Shown in pieces: positions 37,104 to 38,000 of a stretch of 38,000 bases of DNA. The stretch covers positions 1-38,000 of the forward strand of contig JBFLVJ010000014.1 of NCBI GenBank assembly GCA_040758595.1, written 5' to 3'. The notes beneath the pieces are model-generated. The model saw only the letters and a list, made by a program, of their open reading frames with translations. It was not told the origin of the DNA and did no database searches. This DNA is from Bilamarchaeum sp040758595 (GTDB taxonomy: Archaea; Micrarchaeota; Micrarchaeia; Anstonellales; Bilamarchaeaceae). The position numbers and the translations under genes are program-made. Numbering within the stretch: the stretch's first letter is position 1; the number at the start of each line of letters is the position of its first letter.

Positions 37104-37871
37104 TCATCTCCTAGGAGGGCCCCTTCTGGGCGGGCCTCTCCTGAAGTCTCCGCCTCTTCCGGGCGGGCCCCTTCTCGGAGGGCCTCTTCTCTCTCCGCCT
37201 TCGCTGGATCCGCCCTCTTCCCGGCGATCCCTCCTCTCCACACCGGTGGCCGCCTCGATGACCTTGGGCAGCACCACCTGGGTGGCTTCTTTGTCAGGGA
37301 ACACGGTTCCCGGAGGGACTATCCTCACGAGTATGCCGATGACGCCCGAGCGGGTGTTGGCGCTGATGTGGGCGCAGTTGAGCAGCCTCGCGGGCTCTCC
37401 TGCCTTCGGGATGTAGCCTGCGGCGACACGGAGGCTCTTCGCCCTCGCTCCCTTGGCTCCGATCTTGCCAGACGCCACTATCTCGGCGCCGAGGGCTCCT
37501 GCACGGATGACCTCGCGGAGCAGGTAGTGCAGCACCGCACGGACCTTCTTGCCCATCTCGATGTACTTTGATGCCCTCTTGGCGACCATCCTGGGCTCCA
37601 GGAAGGGTTCGCGCACCTCTAGCACGCTTATCTGGGGATTCTCGATGCCAAAGGTCTGTTTTATATCTTCAGTCAGCTCGTTGATGAGCCTTCCCTTCTT
37701 CCCGATTATCCTCGCCGGGTTCGTCACCTCGAGCGCGATGCGGGTCACCAGGGGGGTCCTCTGGATGTCGACGCTTGCCAGGCCTGCCCGGTCAAGTTTC
37801 GTCTCCAGGTATTTCATGACCTGGTACTTGTTGAACGGTTCCTCGATAAGCTTTTCTCTGTGTATCATCAT
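37104..37871 (-). CDS. rps3: Ribosomal protein uS3 with an Arg/Gly/Pro tail
   Basis: 255 residues. The KH domain carries NPARIIGKKGRLINELTEDI (GxxG loop as GKKG) and the C-terminal domain GAKGARAKSLRVAAGYIPKA. uS3 forms part of the mRNA entry helicase. Beyond about 220 the protein ends in an RG/PP-rich low-complexity tail (RRGPPRRGPPGRGG and repeats). Tandem ATGs at 37871 and 37868 follow AGGTGATC; a GTG at 37877 is in frame. Confidence 0.94.
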   Translation of the reverse strand: MMIHREKLIEEPFNKYQVMKYLETKLDRAGLASVDIQRTPLVTRIALEVTNPARIIGKKGRLINELTEDIKQTFGIENPQISVLEVREPFLEPRMVAKRASKYIEMGKKVRAVLHYLLREVIRAGALGAEIVASGKIGAKGARAKSLRVAAGYIPKAGEPARLLNCAHISANTRSGVIGILVRIVPPGTVFPDKEATQVVLPKVIEAATGVERRDRREEGGSSEGGERRGPPRRGPPGRGGDFRRGPPRRGPPRR

Positions 37872-37873
37872 GA

Positions 37874-38000
37874 TCACCTCTTATCGTGTTCCCCATGCTG
37901 GTGGGGCGTCTCCTTCGGGACCGCCTTCTCGGCCTCGTGCTTGTGGGTGTGGTGCGCTTTGCCTTCTCCCTTGACCGCATCTTTCGCCGGCTCCGCTTTC
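37874..38000 (-). CDS. C-terminal tail of the gene before uS3, probably uL22 (partial)
   Basis: Only 41 codons are in the window, ending at TGA 37874-37876: a low-complexity, Lys/Glu/His-rich tail (KAHHTHKHEAEK, HQHGEHDKR). In archaeal operons the gene before uS3 is uL22, and I infer that this is its C-terminal extension; no uL22 core is visible. A His-rich tail could bind metal. The stop overlaps the uS3 ribosome binding site. Confidence 0.55.
   Translation of the reverse strand, partial: KAEPAKDAVKGEGKAHHTHKHEAEKAVPKETPHQHGEHDKR

Overview
The window is archaeal. The evidence is a spc-type ribosomal operon containing eL32, eL19, eS4, archaeal SUI1 and RNase P component 1, an EF-2 with a diphthamide site, an AdkA-type adenylate kinase, TATA boxes about 26 nt upstream of leaderless starts, and GGTGA-type ribosome binding sites inside operons. 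Some accessory genes (a small winged-helix protein, a RelE-like fragment, a Cys-rich surface-protein fragment) look like those of DPANN archaea such as Micrarchaeota or Diapherotrites. That placement is inference from remembered family resemblance only.

Layout. Positions 1-3430 are a visibly AT-rich island: the 3' end of an unidentified gene, a type II restriction endonuclease and its methyltransferase on the minus strand, then a divergent pair (small protein plus HEPN-domain protein). Positions 3500-4530 are scarred, with a winged-helix gene, a truncated RelE-like toxin gene and a frameshifted surface-protein remnant. Positions 4600-8913 carry a TerC-type membrane protein, a cation/proton antiporter, a multiply frameshifted pseudogene, a small membrane protein, a flavodoxin-fold oxidoreductase and a Nudix hydrolase. 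Positions 8994-18450 carry translation genes (eL40, uS12, uS7, EF-2) interrupted by an unknown minus-strand gene, a phosphoesterase and a two-gene operon: an unusual 2-hydroxyacid dehydrogenase with two Rossmann domains and a very long aminotransferase. CysRS follows. Positions 19939-27285 (minus) hold an ABC exporter, a COG2521-like methyltransferase, SerRS, adenylate kinase, a tRNA methylthiotransferase and SecY. Positions 27337-38000 (minus) are the ribosomal operon from uL15 back to the tail of the gene before uS3 (probably uL22). It is split between uS17 and RNase P component 1 by about 2.3 kb carrying two genes I cannot name, each with its own leaderless promoter.

The most unusual non-coding structure is at 18441-18622, directly after EF-2. 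Six consecutive hairpins have different stem sequences but are bounded by recurring short spacers (CATGGAGT three times, CACGACAGT twice), and a pyrimidine-rich tract follows. The EF-2 leader also carries a possible 8-codon upstream ORF with its own ribosome binding site, and a perfect 9-bp hairpin lies inside it. A third non-coding signal is a dispersed family of GGTTTCCGG/GGTTTCGGG-rich repeats at gene boundaries; one copy is translated as the C-terminus of uL24 and another lies in the start region of the methyltransferase.

Expression logic. Isolated genes tend to have a TATA box about 25-29 nt before the start codon, which implies leaderless mRNAs. Operon-internal genes overlap by 1-4 nt or carry GAGGTG-like sites. 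Twice a single symmetric TATA sequence lies between a ribosomal-protein gene and a divergent leaderless gene. I found no convincing tRNA, rRNA or CRISPR array.
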